A stretch of 64,000 nucleotides of DNA. Origin: Pseudomonas triticifolii (GTDB lineage: Bacteria; Pseudomonadota; Gammaproteobacteria; Pseudomonadales; Pseudomonadaceae). The notes beneath the pieces are model-generated. The model was not told the DNA's origin and did no database searches. It was given only the letters and a program-made list of their open reading frames with translations. Position numbers and translations under genes: made by a program. Below, one piece after another: positions 1 through 8,886 of this stretch. Location of the stretch: NCBI RefSeq assembly GCF_014358015.1, contig NZ_JACONV010000001.1, forward strand, positions 868,001-932,000, in the 5' to 3' direction. The stretch's first letter is position 1, and every line of letters starts with the position of its first letter.

Positions 1-1194
1 AATCTCGCGCTCGTTGGGACCGACCAGCCCCCGATAAGGCTGGCCTTTAAAGGCCCGCGCACGCTCCAGCGCCTGATGACCGTCATCGACCCGCAAGGCG
101 GTCGCGCACAGCGACGGGCCGTGGGCCTCGAAAAAACTGTGCGCGAAGGAATAGGGCTCGGCGTTAAGCACGATCTTGATGTCGCCCTGCCCCAACAGGC
201 TGACTGCCTTGGAGCGATGCTGACCCAGTTTGGCGAAACCCAGCCGCTCCAGCCAGCCTGAGAGACGTGCGCCGTGGCTTTCATCAACGGCGAACTCAAG
301 AAACTCCACCCCGTTGTAAGAACTGGCCGGTGGCGGGCTGAACAGGATGTCCGGAACGTTCGCTTCATCCTCTCGGGCCATCAACTGGCGGGTCTTTTCC
401 TCCAGATACAGCAGCGAACGCAAGCCGTCAGCGGCATTGGCGCGCGTCGGGGCCGCGCGGAAGCCATCGTTGAAGACTTCCAGCGACAGCGGGCCGGTGT
501 AGCCCGTGCGCAGGATGGGCGCAAGGAAACCGGCAAGATCGAACTCGCCCTGGCCAGGGAAGCAGCGGAAATGACGGCTCCACTCCAGCACGTCCATGGC
601 CAGAACCGGTGCGTCGGCCATCTGCACGAAGAAAATCTTGTCGCCCGGGATCTGTGCAATTGCACTCGGGTCGCCCTTCAGCGACAGGGTGTGGAAGCTG
701 TCGAGCAGAACACCCAGCGCCGGGTGATCCACCTGGCGCACCAGATTCCAGACCTGCTGCCAGGTGTTGACGTGCCGCCCCCACGCGAGTGCCTCGTAAC
801 CGACCCGCAGGCCCCGCGCGCCAGCGTGCTCGGCCAACAGGCTCAGGTCGTCGAGCAGGATATTTTCGTCGCCCACAGAATCGGCGGATGCGTTGCTGCA
901 GACCAGCACCAGATCGGTGCCCAGTTCCTGCATCAGGTCGAATTTGCGCTCGGCGCGGTCCACGTTGCGCTGCAGGCGATCACGGCGGCAACCTTCAAAG
1001 TCGCGGAACGGCTGAAACAGCGTGATGGCAATGCCCAGATCGGCACACATTTGCCGGACGTTGCGCGGGCTGCCGTCGTAGTACAAAAGGTCGTTTTCGA
1101 AAATTTCGACGCCATCAAAGCCGGCTGCGGCGATGGCCTCGAGCTTTTCGGGCAGAGTACCGCTCAAGGATACGGTGGCAATTGAACGCTGCAT
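1..1194 (-). CDS. quiC: 3-dehydroshikimate dehydratase (QuiC type), 3' end off window
   Basis: The reading frame begins at ATG 1194, with AGGAG nine bases upstream, and runs 398 codons to the left edge with no stop, so the C-terminus is missing. The first ~270 residues look like a xylose-isomerase-like TIM barrel (GFDGVEIFEND near residue 25; LDSFHTLSLKGDPSA in the middle). A second domain starting around residue 285 (GVEFLEFAVDESHG) resembles the 4-hydroxyphenylpyruvate dioxygenase/VOC fold. This fused architecture is typical of Pseudomonas QuiC, which converts 3-dehydroshikimate to protocatechuate. The neighbouring carrier, porin and pca genes fit that role. Annotation pipelines often call this family a sugar phosphate isomerase/4-hydroxyphenylpyruvate dioxygenase, which is probably misleading here. 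Confidence 0.85.
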   Translation of the reverse strand, partial: MQRSIATVSLSGTLPEKLEAIAAAGFDGVEIFENDLLYYDGSPRNVRQMCADLGIAITLFQPFRDFEGCRRDRLQRNVDRAERKFDLMQELGTDLVLVCSNASADSVGDENILLDDLSLLAEHAGARGLRVGYEALAWGRHVNTWQQVWNLVRQVDHPALGVLLDSFHTLSLKGDPSAIAQIPGDKIFFVQMADAPVLAMDVLEWSRHFRCFPGQGEFDLAGFLAPILRTGYTGPLSLEVFNDGFRAAPTRANAADGLRSLLYLEEKTRQLMAREDEANVPDILFSPPPASSYNGVEFLEFAVDESHGARLSGWLERLGFAKLGQHRSKAVSLLGQGDIKIVLNAEPYSFAHSFFEAHGPSLCATALRVDDGHQALERARAFKGQPYRGLVGPNEREI

Positions 1195-1792
1195 GCTTTT
1201 CAGCTCCTGGATGAACACGACCCCATGGATCGTGACTGGACAGCACCGCATTCCTGGCCTTTCTCGGCCTTATTCAGAGGTGCGAGTAAAGTATTTCCCT
1301 GTCAAAATACTACAGCAACACAAAGTGTACGAACTGGTTAGTTTTACGTTCGATTATCGAACAGAAGCCGTCTTGCTCAATTGACGCTGTACCGCGCAAT
1401 GCTCAACATCAGCTCCACCTTGCAGCGCAATCAATGGTTTTGATCACGCTTCATCAGCAGCAACCATAACAATTCAAACAACAGGAACATTGCTCATGTG
1501 CACCCTTCCCGCTCCGTCCGCCAGTTCGCCCATCCGTCTTTCGCGATTGCAGCCTCTGACAAGCCATCTGGCCAAAAGCCAGGTCGCGCACCTCATCGCC
1601 TGAAACAATCCAGCGCACTCGACGGCAACAGCCTGTAAATTATCCGCCCGCAGGATCGTCTCGAAAAGGCCTTGAGCCTCTGACTTTTCGAACCCGGCGA
1701 CTTCACTTTACATGCCTGACGCTTGAATCGAGTGGACTTCTCAGTCCGACTGTCGCCAGCAGCGCAGTCTTGGAACGGATGGTTAGAACATC
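1195..1792. other. Intergenic region between quiC and the MFS gene
   Basis: This 598-base stretch separates the divergent dehydratase and MFS genes. It holds the IclR-type palindrome at 1348-1362 and an inverted repeat AGTATTT / AAATACT at 1290-1296 and 1305-1311. A 35-codon open frame at 1496-1603 has AGGAA eight bases before its ATG but no recognisable product. Nothing else is evident. Confidence 0.5.
1348..1362 (-). promoter_or_regulatory. IclR/PcaR-like operator upstream of quiC
   Basis: On the minus strand the sequence reads GTTCGATAATCGAAC, a perfect palindrome with 7-base arms. It closely resembles the 15-base element I recall for PcaR-controlled promoters in P. putida (GTTCGATAATCGCAC) and the GTTCGATAAT repeats of PcaU-type IclR regulators. 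It lies 153 bases before the dehydratase start. No IclR gene is in the window, so the regulator would be encoded elsewhere. Confidence 0.55.
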
Positions 1793-3121
1793 ATGCTTAA
1801 TACCCAGACCAACCCTGTCGCCCAGGCCGCCCGTGCGGGCATGGGCGAAAAGATTCGCGGTGCACTCGCCGTGGGCAAGACTCGCTGGGGCATGCTTGCT
1901 CTGGTGTTCTTCGCCACTACCCTGAACTACATCGACCGCGCAGCCCTGGGGGTCATGCAGCCGATTCTTGCCAAGGAGATGAGCTGGACGGCGATGGATT
2001 ACGCCAACATCAACTTCTGGTTCCAGGTCGGTTATGCGGTGGGCTTCGTGCTCCAGGGCCGCTTCATCGACCGTGTCGGCGTCAAGCGCGCGTTCTTCCT
2101 GGCGGTTTTGCTGTGGAGCCTGGCAACCGGCGCACACGGCCTGGCCACTTCAGCAGTCGGCTTCATGGTCTGCCGATTTATTCTAGGCCTGACAGAAGCA
2201 GCCAACTACCCGGCCTGCGTCAAAACCACACGCCTCTGGTTCCCGGCCGGCGAACGTGCGGTTGCCACCGGCATTTTTAACGCCGGGACTAACGTCGGTG
2301 CCATGCTGACTCCGGCGCTGTTGCCGCTGATCCTGACGGTCTGGGGCTGGCAGGCTGCTTTCGTGGCGATGGGTTCGCTCGGTCTGATCTGGGTCATCCT
2401 GTGGCGCCTGAAGTACTACAACCCCGAAGAACACCCGACCGTCAGCAAGAGCGAGCTGGACTACATCAATCAGGAAGTCGAGCCTGAGCCTGTCAAAATG
2501 CCGTTCTCGGCCATCCTGAAGATGCGTGGCACCTGGGCCTTCGCCCTGGCGTATGCGATCACTGCACCGGTGTTCTGGTTCTACCTGTACTGGCTGCCAC
2601 CGTTCCTCAATCAGCAATACAACCTGGGCATCAGTGTCACTCAGATGGGCATTCCGCTGATTCTCATCTGGCTGACCGCTGACTTTGGCAGCATTGGCGG
2701 CGGCATTCTGTCCTCATGGCTGATCGGACGAGGCGTAAGGGCCACCACGGCGCGACTGGTCTCGATGCTGATCTTCGCCATCACCATCTGCAGCGTGGTC
2801 TTTGCTGCCAACGCCAGCGGCCTGTGGGTTGCAGTACTGGCCATCTCGCTGGCCGTAGGTGCGCACCAGGCCTGGACCGCCAACATCTGGAGCCTGGTGA
2901 TGGACTACACGCCCAAACACATGATGAGCACGGTGTTCGGCTTCGGCGGCATGTGTGCAGCCATCGGTGGCATGTTCATGACCCAGATCGTCGGCGCGGT
3001 ACTGACCGCTACAAACAACAACTACAACGTGTTGTTCACCATGATCCCGGCGATGTACTTCATCGCACTGGTCTGGATGTATTTCATGGCCCCGCGCAAG
3101 GTACCGAACCTGAGTCAATGA
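1793..3121 (+). CDS. MFS transporter, anion:cation symporter family
   Basis: A 442-residue inner-membrane carrier with about 12 hydrophobic segments. The first helix carries TTLNYIDRAALGVMQP, the hallmark of the ACS branch of the major facilitator superfamily, which moves hexuronates, glucarate and other organic acids with protons or sodium. GRFIDRVGVKRAF between helices 2 and 3 is the loop 2-3 signature. Its place next to QuiC and an OprD-family porin suggests quinate, shikimate or dehydroshikimate as substrate; that is inference. The ribosome site before ATG 1793 (GGATGG) is weak. A strong terminator follows directly. Confidence 0.8.
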   Translation: MLNTQTNPVAQAARAGMGEKIRGALAVGKTRWGMLALVFFATTLNYIDRAALGVMQPILAKEMSWTAMDYANINFWFQVGYAVGFVLQGRFIDRVGVKRAFFLAVLLWSLATGAHGLATSAVGFMVCRFILGLTEAANYPACVKTTRLWFPAGERAVATGIFNAGTNVGAMLTPALLPLILTVWGWQAAFVAMGSLGLIWVILWRLKYYNPEEHPTVSKSELDYINQEVEPEPVKMPFSAILKMRGTWAFALAYAITAPVFWFYLYWLPPFLNQQYNLGISVTQMGIPLILIWLTADFGSIGGGILSSWLIGRGVRATTARLVSMLIFAITICSVVFAANASGLWVAVLAISLAVGAHQAWTANIWSLVMDYTPKHMMSTVFGFGGMCAAIGGMFMTQIVGAVLTATNNNYNVLFTMIPAMYFIALVWMYFMAPRKVPNLSQ

Positions 3122-3140
3122 TAGGTAGAGGCACACGAGA

Positions 3141-3175
3141 AAGGCCCGTTCACGCGAGTGAGCGGGCCTTTTTTT
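3141..3175 (+). terminator. Intrinsic terminator of the MFS gene
   Basis: AAGGCCCG pairs with CGGGCCTT, extended inward by TTCAC/GTGAG around a GCGA loop, and is followed by a run of T. It lies 20 bases after the stop. Confidence 0.9.
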
Positions 3176-3253
3176 GCCACCTGCTGCGGATAAACAGTCG
3201 TCTTCGCAAGCCAGCCCGCTCCGTACTGGCTGCCCAACACCGTGTTTATAGAG

Positions 3254-4141
3254 CTAAGCGCCTTTACGCCGCTGCTGCCACGCCGCCGCCAGGCCACTCA
3301 GGCAGATGATCGCGATGCCTGCCTGTGCCGTCGGCGAGGGCATGTGATCGAACACGATGAACCCCAGCAACCCGGCAAACACGATCTGGCAGTAGCTGAA
3401 AGGTGCCAGCATCGCGGGCGCAGCAAAGCGGAACGCCTGGGTCAGCAGCAGGTGCGCCGCCATGCCACAAGCGCCCAGCGCCAGCAGAAATGGCAAATGC
3501 TTGAGCGCAGGCACTTCCCAGAAGAACGGCACCAGCGCGCTCATCAACAAGGTATTGAACAAGCCGGCGAAAAAGTTGCTGGTGGTGGGGCTGTCGAAAG
3601 GGCTGACCAGTCGGGTCAGCAACTGATAGAGCGCAAAACACAAGGCCGAAGACAGCGGCAGCAGAATCGCGGGCGTAAACAATTCACCGCCCGGGTGAAT
3701 GATGATCATCACCCCCATGAAGCCGACAATCACCGCAATCCACTGCCCGCGCGTCACCCGCTCGTGCAGCAACGGCACCGATAGCGCGGTGACCAACAGT
3801 GGCGCGAGAAAGTTGACCGCCGTGGCCTCGGCCTGCGGAATGAACATCAGGCTACTGGTGAATAACAGACTGGTGCCCAGCAAGGCCAGCGCACGCAATG
3901 CCTGCAGCCCAGGGCGCTTGGTACGCAACACACGCAAGCCTGAAGACGGCATGAAGATGCAGGCCATCAGCAGCGTGTGCACCAGATAGCGCGCCCACAC
4001 CACCAGAATGATCGGGTAAAAGCCGGACAGGTATTTGGAGAGTGTGTCGTGGCTGGCGAACAGAAACGTGGCCAGCAGAATGAAACCGATACCTTTGAGA
4101 GGTTGATTGACGCCGGACAGGGGCGTACTGGCAGTGCTCAT
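3254..4141 (-). CDS. EamA/DMT-family transporter
   Basis: A 295-residue protein of about ten membrane segments arranged as two EamA repeats, typical of drug/metabolite exporters related to RhaT and YdcZ. ATG 4141 is preceded by AAGGAAG. The first repeat begins GIGFILLATFLFASHDTLSKYL and the second spans the GELFTPAILLPLSSALC region. Substrate cannot be read from sequence. It is transcribed divergently from the OprD-family porin gene and may share its control region, so a link to aromatic or quinate metabolism is possible but unproved. Confidence 0.8.
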   Translation of the reverse strand: MSTASTPLSGVNQPLKGIGFILLATFLFASHDTLSKYLSGFYPIILVVWARYLVHTLLMACIFMPSSGLRVLRTKRPGLQALRALALLGTSLLFTSSLMFIPQAEATAVNFLAPLLVTALSVPLLHERVTRGQWIAVIVGFMGVMIIIHPGGELFTPAILLPLSSALCFALYQLLTRLVSPFDSPTTSNFFAGLFNTLLMSALVPFFWEVPALKHLPFLLALGACGMAAHLLLTQAFRFAAPAMLAPFSYCQIVFAGLLGFIVFDHMPSPTAQAGIAIICLSGLAAAWQQRRKGA

Positions 4142-4257
4142 CGGGCTTCCTTACTCAATTATCGTCGGGCTGAATGTGTACAGGTAGCGCTCGTCAACGA
4201 GCATCGCAGCCTGCCTTCGCATCGTCCCGAACAAAATGTTCGAACCGGTTCATTAAC

Positions 4258-4272
4258 GTTCGGTAATCGCCC
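4258..4272 (+). promoter_or_regulatory. IclR/PcaR-like operator upstream of the OprD-family porin
   Basis: GTTCGGTAATCGCCC matches the PcaR-type element GTTCGATAATCGCAC at 13 of 15 positions. It lies 92 bases before the porin start, in the same orientation relative to its gene as the box upstream of quiC. A second palindrome, GAACCGGTTC, is nearby at about 4241-4250. Confidence 0.5.
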
Positions 4273-4363
4273 AAAACCACGCTTTCACAATTGCAGACAG
4301 TCTTCTGCCCTTTCACTATCACAGCCAGTTCCACCGACTGAATAACTACAAAAAAGGTCTACC

Positions 4364-5620
4364 ATGCGCCCATCTTTTCGCTGCAAAGTCGTTTGCGGTC
4401 TTTCCGCGGCCATCTCGGCCAGCCTGACGCCCACTGTCAGCCACGCTGCAGGCTTCATCGACGATGCCAAGGTGAATCTGAACCTACGCAACTTCTACAT
4501 CAATCGCAACTTCGTCGACCCGGCCAACGCGCAGAACTATGCCGAGGAGTGGACCCAGAACTTCATCCTCGACGCTCGCTCCGGTTTTACACAGGGTACT
4601 GTGGGTTTCGGCGTCGACGTGCTGGGCCTCTACTCGCTCAAGCTGGACGGCGGCAAAGGCACCGGCGGCACACAATTATTGCCGATCCACAGCGACGGAC
4701 GTCCCGCGGACGACTTCGGACGCCTGGCTGTGGCAGGCAAGGCGCGTTTTTCCAAGACCGAACTGAAAGTCGGTGAATGGATGCCAGTGCTGCCGATTCT
4801 GCGCTCCGATGACGGCCGATCCCTGCCGCAGACGTTTCAGGGCGGTCAGATAACGTCCAAAGAGATCGATGGCCTGACCCTCTACGGCGGCCAGTTCCGC
4901 GGCAACAGCCCGCGCAACGACGCCAGCATGGAAGACATGTCCATGAACGGTCGTGCGGCCTTCACCTCCGACCGTTTCAACTTCGGTGGCGGCGAATACG
5001 TCTTCAACGAGAAACGCACTCAGGTCGGCCTGTGGTACGCAGAGCTTGAAAACATCTACCACCAGCAATACGTCAATCTGCTGCACAGCCAGCCATTGGG
5101 CAGCTGGACGCTGGGCGCCAACCTCGGTTACTTCCAGGGCAAGGACGACGGCCAGTCGCTGGCAGGCGATCTGGACAACAAGACCTGGTCGGCCCTGCTC
5201 TCGGCCCGCCAAGGCGGCAACACGTTCTACGTGGGCCTGCAGAAGGTCAGCGGCGACAGCGCGTGGATGCGCGTCAACGGCACCAGCGGCGGCACCCTGG
5301 CCAACGACAGCTACAACTCCAGCTTCGACAACGCCCGGGAAAAATCCTGGCAACTGCGCCATGACTACGATTTTGCAGGCATGGGCGTGCCCGGTCTGAC
5401 CCTGATGAACCGCTACATCAGCGGCGAAAACGTGCACACCGGCGCGATCACTGATGGCGAAGAATGGGCGCGCGAAACCGAGCTGGCGTATATGTTCCAG
5501 AGCGGCACATTCAAGAGTCTGTCACTCAAGTGGCGCAATTCGACCATGCGTCGCGACTACAGCACCAACCAGTTCGACGAGAACCGCGTGATCGTCAGCT
5601 ATCCGCTTTCGCTGCTCTGA
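4364..5620 (+). CDS. OprD-family outer-membrane porin
   Basis: A 418-residue porin with a signal peptide ending near SHAAG (residue 29), then the OprD-family opening FIDDAKVNLNLRNFYINRNF. The rest is alternating amphipathic strands, and the C-terminus is an outer-membrane type strand ending in VIVSYPLSLL. OprD-family channels (OpdK, BenF, PhaK) take up small carboxylates and aromatics. Position between quinate genes and the pca cluster suggests quinate, shikimate or a hydroxybenzoate as substrate. AAGG six bases before ATG 4364 supports the start. An IclR-like box lies in the promoter region. Confidence 0.88.
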   Translation: MRPSFRCKVVCGLSAAISASLTPTVSHAAGFIDDAKVNLNLRNFYINRNFVDPANAQNYAEEWTQNFILDARSGFTQGTVGFGVDVLGLYSLKLDGGKGTGGTQLLPIHSDGRPADDFGRLAVAGKARFSKTELKVGEWMPVLPILRSDDGRSLPQTFQGGQITSKEIDGLTLYGGQFRGNSPRNDASMEDMSMNGRAAFTSDRFNFGGGEYVFNEKRTQVGLWYAELENIYHQQYVNLLHSQPLGSWTLGANLGYFQGKDDGQSLAGDLDNKTWSALLSARQGGNTFYVGLQKVSGDSAWMRVNGTSGGTLANDSYNSSFDNAREKSWQLRHDYDFAGMGVPGLTLMNRYISGENVHTGAITDGEEWARETELAYMFQSGTFKSLSLKWRNSTMRRDYSTNQFDENRVIVSYPLSLL

Positions 5621-5637
5621 CCCCGCTGGCTCCATGA

Positions 5638-5674
5638 AAAACGCCGCCGCCGTTCAACACGGCGGCGGCGTTTT
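5638..5674. terminator. Bidirectional terminator between porin and pcaC
   Basis: ACGCCGCCGCCGT and ACGGCGGCGGCGT form a 13-bp GC stem flanked by A and T runs, so it can act on both convergent genes. Confidence 0.9.
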
Positions 5675-5687
5675 CAGTTCAATCCAC

Positions 5688-6086
5688 TCACGCTTGACTC
5701 AGCGACTCCACACCCATCTCGTCCCACACCTCTTCAGCCAGGTGAAAGGTAGCGTTGGCCGCTGGAATGCCGCAGTAGATCGCGCTCTGCATCAGCACTT
5801 CCTTGATCTCTTCGCGGGTCACGCCATTGTTTTTGGCCGCTTTAAGGTGCAGACGCAGCTCACCTTCGCGGTTCATGCCGATGAGCATGGCGATGGTGAT
5901 CAGGCTGCGGGTATGCCTTGGCAGGCCGGGACGTGTCCAGATGTCACCCCAGGCATGCCGGGTGATCATTTCCTGAAACTCCTCGTTGAAGGGCGTCAAC
6001 TTTTTAAGGCTGTTGTCGACATGCGCATCGCCCAACACGGCGCGGCGCACCTGCATGCCGGCCTGGTAACGTTCGTCTTCGGTCAT
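5688..6086 (-). CDS. pcaC: 4-carboxymuconolactone decarboxylase
   Basis: A 132-residue protein of the CMD/AhpD family. It decarboxylates gamma-carboxymuconolactone to beta-ketoadipate enol-lactone in the protocatechuate branch. Family features are visible: WGDIWTRPGLPRHTRSLITIAML and the C-terminal GVTREEIKEVLMQSAIYCGIPAA. I chose ATG 6086 (MTEDERYQAG) because it overlaps the pcaB stop as ATGA and gives the usual length. Tight coupling to pcaB means there is no pcaD between them, unlike the pcaBDC order known from P. putida. Confidence 0.93.
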   Translation of the reverse strand: MTEDERYQAGMQVRRAVLGDAHVDNSLKKLTPFNEEFQEMITRHAWGDIWTRPGLPRHTRSLITIAMLIGMNREGELRLHLKAAKNNGVTREEIKEVLMQSAIYCGIPAANATFHLAEEVWDEMGVESLSQA

Positions 6087-7444
6087 TGCGTGATCCTTGT
6101 GTGTTCGGCCACGGCGCGTTCGACCCAACGTCGGGCCTGGCCAAGGTAATGGGCCGGATCGAGCAAACGATCCAGCTCGTCAGAAGAAAGTTGTGCCGTC
6201 ACCTGAGGGTTTTCGCCCAGCACCTGACGCAGGTGCGCGCCCCGCTCCACGGCCTGACGACAGCTCTGCTCGATCAGATGATGCGCGGCGTCGCGGCCAA
6301 TACGTTGGGCCAACGCAATGCTGACAGCCTCTGCCAGCACCAGCCCCTGAGTGGACTCCAGGTTGACGCGCATGCGCTCGGCATCGACCTGCAGGCCTGG
6401 CACCATGTGCAGCGCCTGCTGCAAGGAACCGGACACCAGGCAACACAGTTCCGGCAGGGTTTCCCATTCGGCATGCCACAAACCCAGGCTGCGCTCGTGC
6501 TCCTGAGGCATCGCCGCGAACATCGTCGCGACCAGACCCGGCGCACGTGTCGCTGCGCCGATCATGACAGCAGCCCCAACCGGATTGCGCTTGTGCGGCA
6601 TGGTCGACGACCCGCCCTTACCCGGCGCAGAAGGCTCGAACACTTCACCCACCTCAGTCTGCATCAACAGACTGACATCGCGGCCCAGTTTCCCCAGGCT
6701 GCCGGCGATCAGGCCGAGCCACGCGGCGAACTCCACCAGTCGATCCCGTTGCGTGTGCCAAGGCTGTTCGGGCAGTGCCAGCTGCAGCTCGGCGGCCAGC
6801 GCTTGCGCCACGTCGAACGCCTGATCGCCCAAAGCCGCCAGACTGCCTGATGCGCCGCCAAATTGCAGGCACAACAGGCGTGGCTTGATTTCCTGCAAGC
6901 GCTCTTGATGGCGCGTGACGGCCCCCAGCCAGCCGGCAATTTTCATCCCCAGCGTGACAGGCGTAGCCTGCTGCAGCCAGGTACGCCCGGCCAGCGGCGT
7001 TGCTGCATGGGCCTGTGCCTGTTGCGCCAGCGAAGCGCCCAGTTGAGCCAGGTCGCGCTCCAGCACGTCAATGGCGCTGCGGATCTGCAGAATCAGCCCA
7101 GTGTCCATCACGTCCTGACTGGTGGCTCCCATGTGCACATAGCGTTCGGCTTCCGGGCTGTGTGCAGCGATGTGTTTGCCCAGCGCCTTGACCAGCGGAA
7201 TCGCTGAGTTACCCGCGTTGCCGATGGCAACCGCGAGCTCATCGAAATCGAACAGCCCGGCACGGCAGCTTTGCGTGATATCCGCCACCACGCTCTGCGG
7301 AATCAGACCGACCCGGGCTTGAGCCTGCGCCAGTGCCGCCTCGACATCCAGCATGCCCTGTACGCGCCCTTCGTCCGAAAAAATCCGGCGCATGTCAGGC
7401 TGCGTGAAATACGCATCGAAAAGTTGATTGCCCGGTCGGTTCAC
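6083..7444 (-). CDS. pcaB: 3-carboxy-cis,cis-muconate cycloisomerase
   Basis: A 453-residue member of the fumarase/adenylosuccinate lyase superfamily, recognisable by the signature GKGGSSTMPHKRNP around residue 270. The N-terminal HMGATSQDVMDT is a second active-site region. It cyclises 3-carboxymuconate to 4-carboxymuconolactone. Translation starts at GTG 7444 with GGAG seven bases upstream; there is no better ATG. It lies 24 bases after the pcaK-type gene and overlaps pcaC by four bases. Confidence 0.93.
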   Translation of the reverse strand: MNRPGNQLFDAYFTQPDMRRIFSDEGRVQGMLDVEAALAQAQARVGLIPQSVVADITQSCRAGLFDFDELAVAIGNAGNSAIPLVKALGKHIAAHSPEAERYVHMGATSQDVMDTGLILQIRSAIDVLERDLAQLGASLAQQAQAHAATPLAGRTWLQQATPVTLGMKIAGWLGAVTRHQERLQEIKPRLLCLQFGGASGSLAALGDQAFDVAQALAAELQLALPEQPWHTQRDRLVEFAAWLGLIAGSLGKLGRDVSLLMQTEVGEVFEPSAPGKGGSSTMPHKRNPVGAAVMIGAATRAPGLVATMFAAMPQEHERSLGLWHAEWETLPELCCLVSGSLQQALHMVPGLQVDAERMRVNLESTQGLVLAEAVSIALAQRIGRDAAHHLIEQSCRQAVERGAHLRQVLGENPQVTAQLSSDELDRLLDPAHYLGQARRWVERAVAEHTRITQ

Positions 7445-7468
7445 TTCACTGCTCCAGAGTTAAAGGTT

Positions 7469-8818
7469 TCAAGTGGCGTCCGAATGACTGACCCAGCCCT
7501 TGACCAGGATCGCCAGCGCAGCCAGTGCAGCAGGCACCACCAGCGCTGTCAGCACTTGCTCGAAGGTCCAGCCCAGCCCCAGCAGGGTTGCACCGGCCCA
7601 CGCGCCAAGAATCGCACCGAACCGGCCAATGCCCAGCATCCATGAGACACCGGTGGCGCGGCCCTGAGTCGGGTAGAAGCGCGCCGCCAGCGACGGCATC
7701 GCCGATTGCGCGCCGTTGATGCACATGCCTGCGACCAGTACCAGCGTCGCCAGTACCGCCACATTGCCCAGGCTCTGCCCGACCAGCCAGGCGAAAACGC
7801 CCGCCAGTGCGTAGGCCACGCCTATCACCTTGTGCGGGTTGTAACGGTCCATTGCCCAGCCGACGCCCACCGCACTGAGCACACCGCCGAACTGAAACAG
7901 CGCACCGATGAACGCCGACTGTTCCATGCTCGCGCCGCTGTCACGCATCAGCGTCGGCAGCCAACTGGTCAGCAGGTAAACGATCACCAGCCCCATGAAA
8001 TACGTCAGCCACAACAGCAAGGTGCCTGCACTGTAAGTACCCGAGAAAATCACTTTCAGCACGTTGCGACTGCTGACAGTCTTCTGCTCGGGCACGCTGA
8101 ACGCCGTTATACCCGCCACTTCCTTGGGCGCAATCGGTGCCACTACCTTGCGAATCCGCTCGGCACCCCGGTTGCGCACCACCAGAAACCGCGCCGACTC
8201 CGGCAGCCAGACCATCAGCACGACCGACAACACCAGCGGCAGAATACCGCCGAGCAGCAACAGGCTGTGCCAGCCCAGACTCGGAATCATCTTGGCAGAC
8301 ACGAAACCGCCGCAAGCCATGCCCAGGTTGAAGCCGCAGAACATGCTGGTGACCAGCAATGACTTGAGACGTTCGGGGGTGTACTCGGACAGCAGCGTGG
8401 TCGCGTTGGGCATCGCTGCACCCAGCCCCAGACCGGTGAGCAGGCGCAGCACCAGCAGTTGATCAATGTTGGCGCTATAGGCCGATGCCAGGCTGAACAG
8501 CCCGAACAGAAACACTGAAACCACCAACACCACCTTGCGACCGAAACGGTCGGCCAGTGGACCGGAACCCAGCGCGCCGAACACCATGCCGATCAGCGCG
8601 GCACTCATTACCGGGCCCAGGCTGGCGCGGTCGATGCCCCAGTCCTGGCTCAGGGCGGGCGCGATGAAGCCCATCGCAGCGGTGTCCAGTCCATCCAGAA
8701 AGACGATCAGAAAGCACAGCGCGACGACACGCCACTGATAGCCAGACAAGGGTTGAGCGTTGATGAAAGCCTGCACGTCGAGCGTGCCCGTCGCAGTCCC
8801 GCGAGCGGATAGTGTCAT
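7469..8818 (-). CDS. pcaK: Aromatic acid:H+ symporter, PcaK type
   Basis: An MFS protein of about 449 residues with 12 membrane segments. FLDGLDTAAMGFIAP in helix 1 contains the DGxD motif of the aromatic acid:H+ symporter family (PcaK, BenK), and GPLADRFGRK is the loop 2-3 motif. It probably imports protocatechuate or 4-hydroxybenzoate. Two in-frame ATGs exist; 8818 is preferred because AAGGAA sits six bases before it, whereas the one at 8824 would have no spacer. The gene lies inside the pca operon between pcaG and pcaB. Confidence 0.85.
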   Translation of the reverse strand: MTLSARGTATGTLDVQAFINAQPLSGYQWRVVALCFLIVFLDGLDTAAMGFIAPALSQDWGIDRASLGPVMSAALIGMVFGALGSGPLADRFGRKVVLVVSVFLFGLFSLASAYSANIDQLLVLRLLTGLGLGAAMPNATTLLSEYTPERLKSLLVTSMFCGFNLGMACGGFVSAKMIPSLGWHSLLLLGGILPLVLSVVLMVWLPESARFLVVRNRGAERIRKVVAPIAPKEVAGITAFSVPEQKTVSSRNVLKVIFSGTYSAGTLLLWLTYFMGLVIVYLLTSWLPTLMRDSGASMEQSAFIGALFQFGGVLSAVGVGWAMDRYNPHKVIGVAYALAGVFAWLVGQSLGNVAVLATLVLVAGMCINGAQSAMPSLAARFYPTQGRATGVSWMLGIGRFGAILGAWAGATLLGLGWTFEQVLTALVVPAALAALAILVKGWVSHSDAT

Positions 8819-8886
8819 GAACATTTCCTTTTATTTTTATTAGCGGCACCTGCGTTTGCAGGCACCGTGTAACGCACGCAGCTTAA

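Noticed and set aside
274..1185. 303-codon open frame on the plus strand
   Set aside because: It is antisense to the QuiC dehydratase, whose own frame is open through the window edge and has family motifs.
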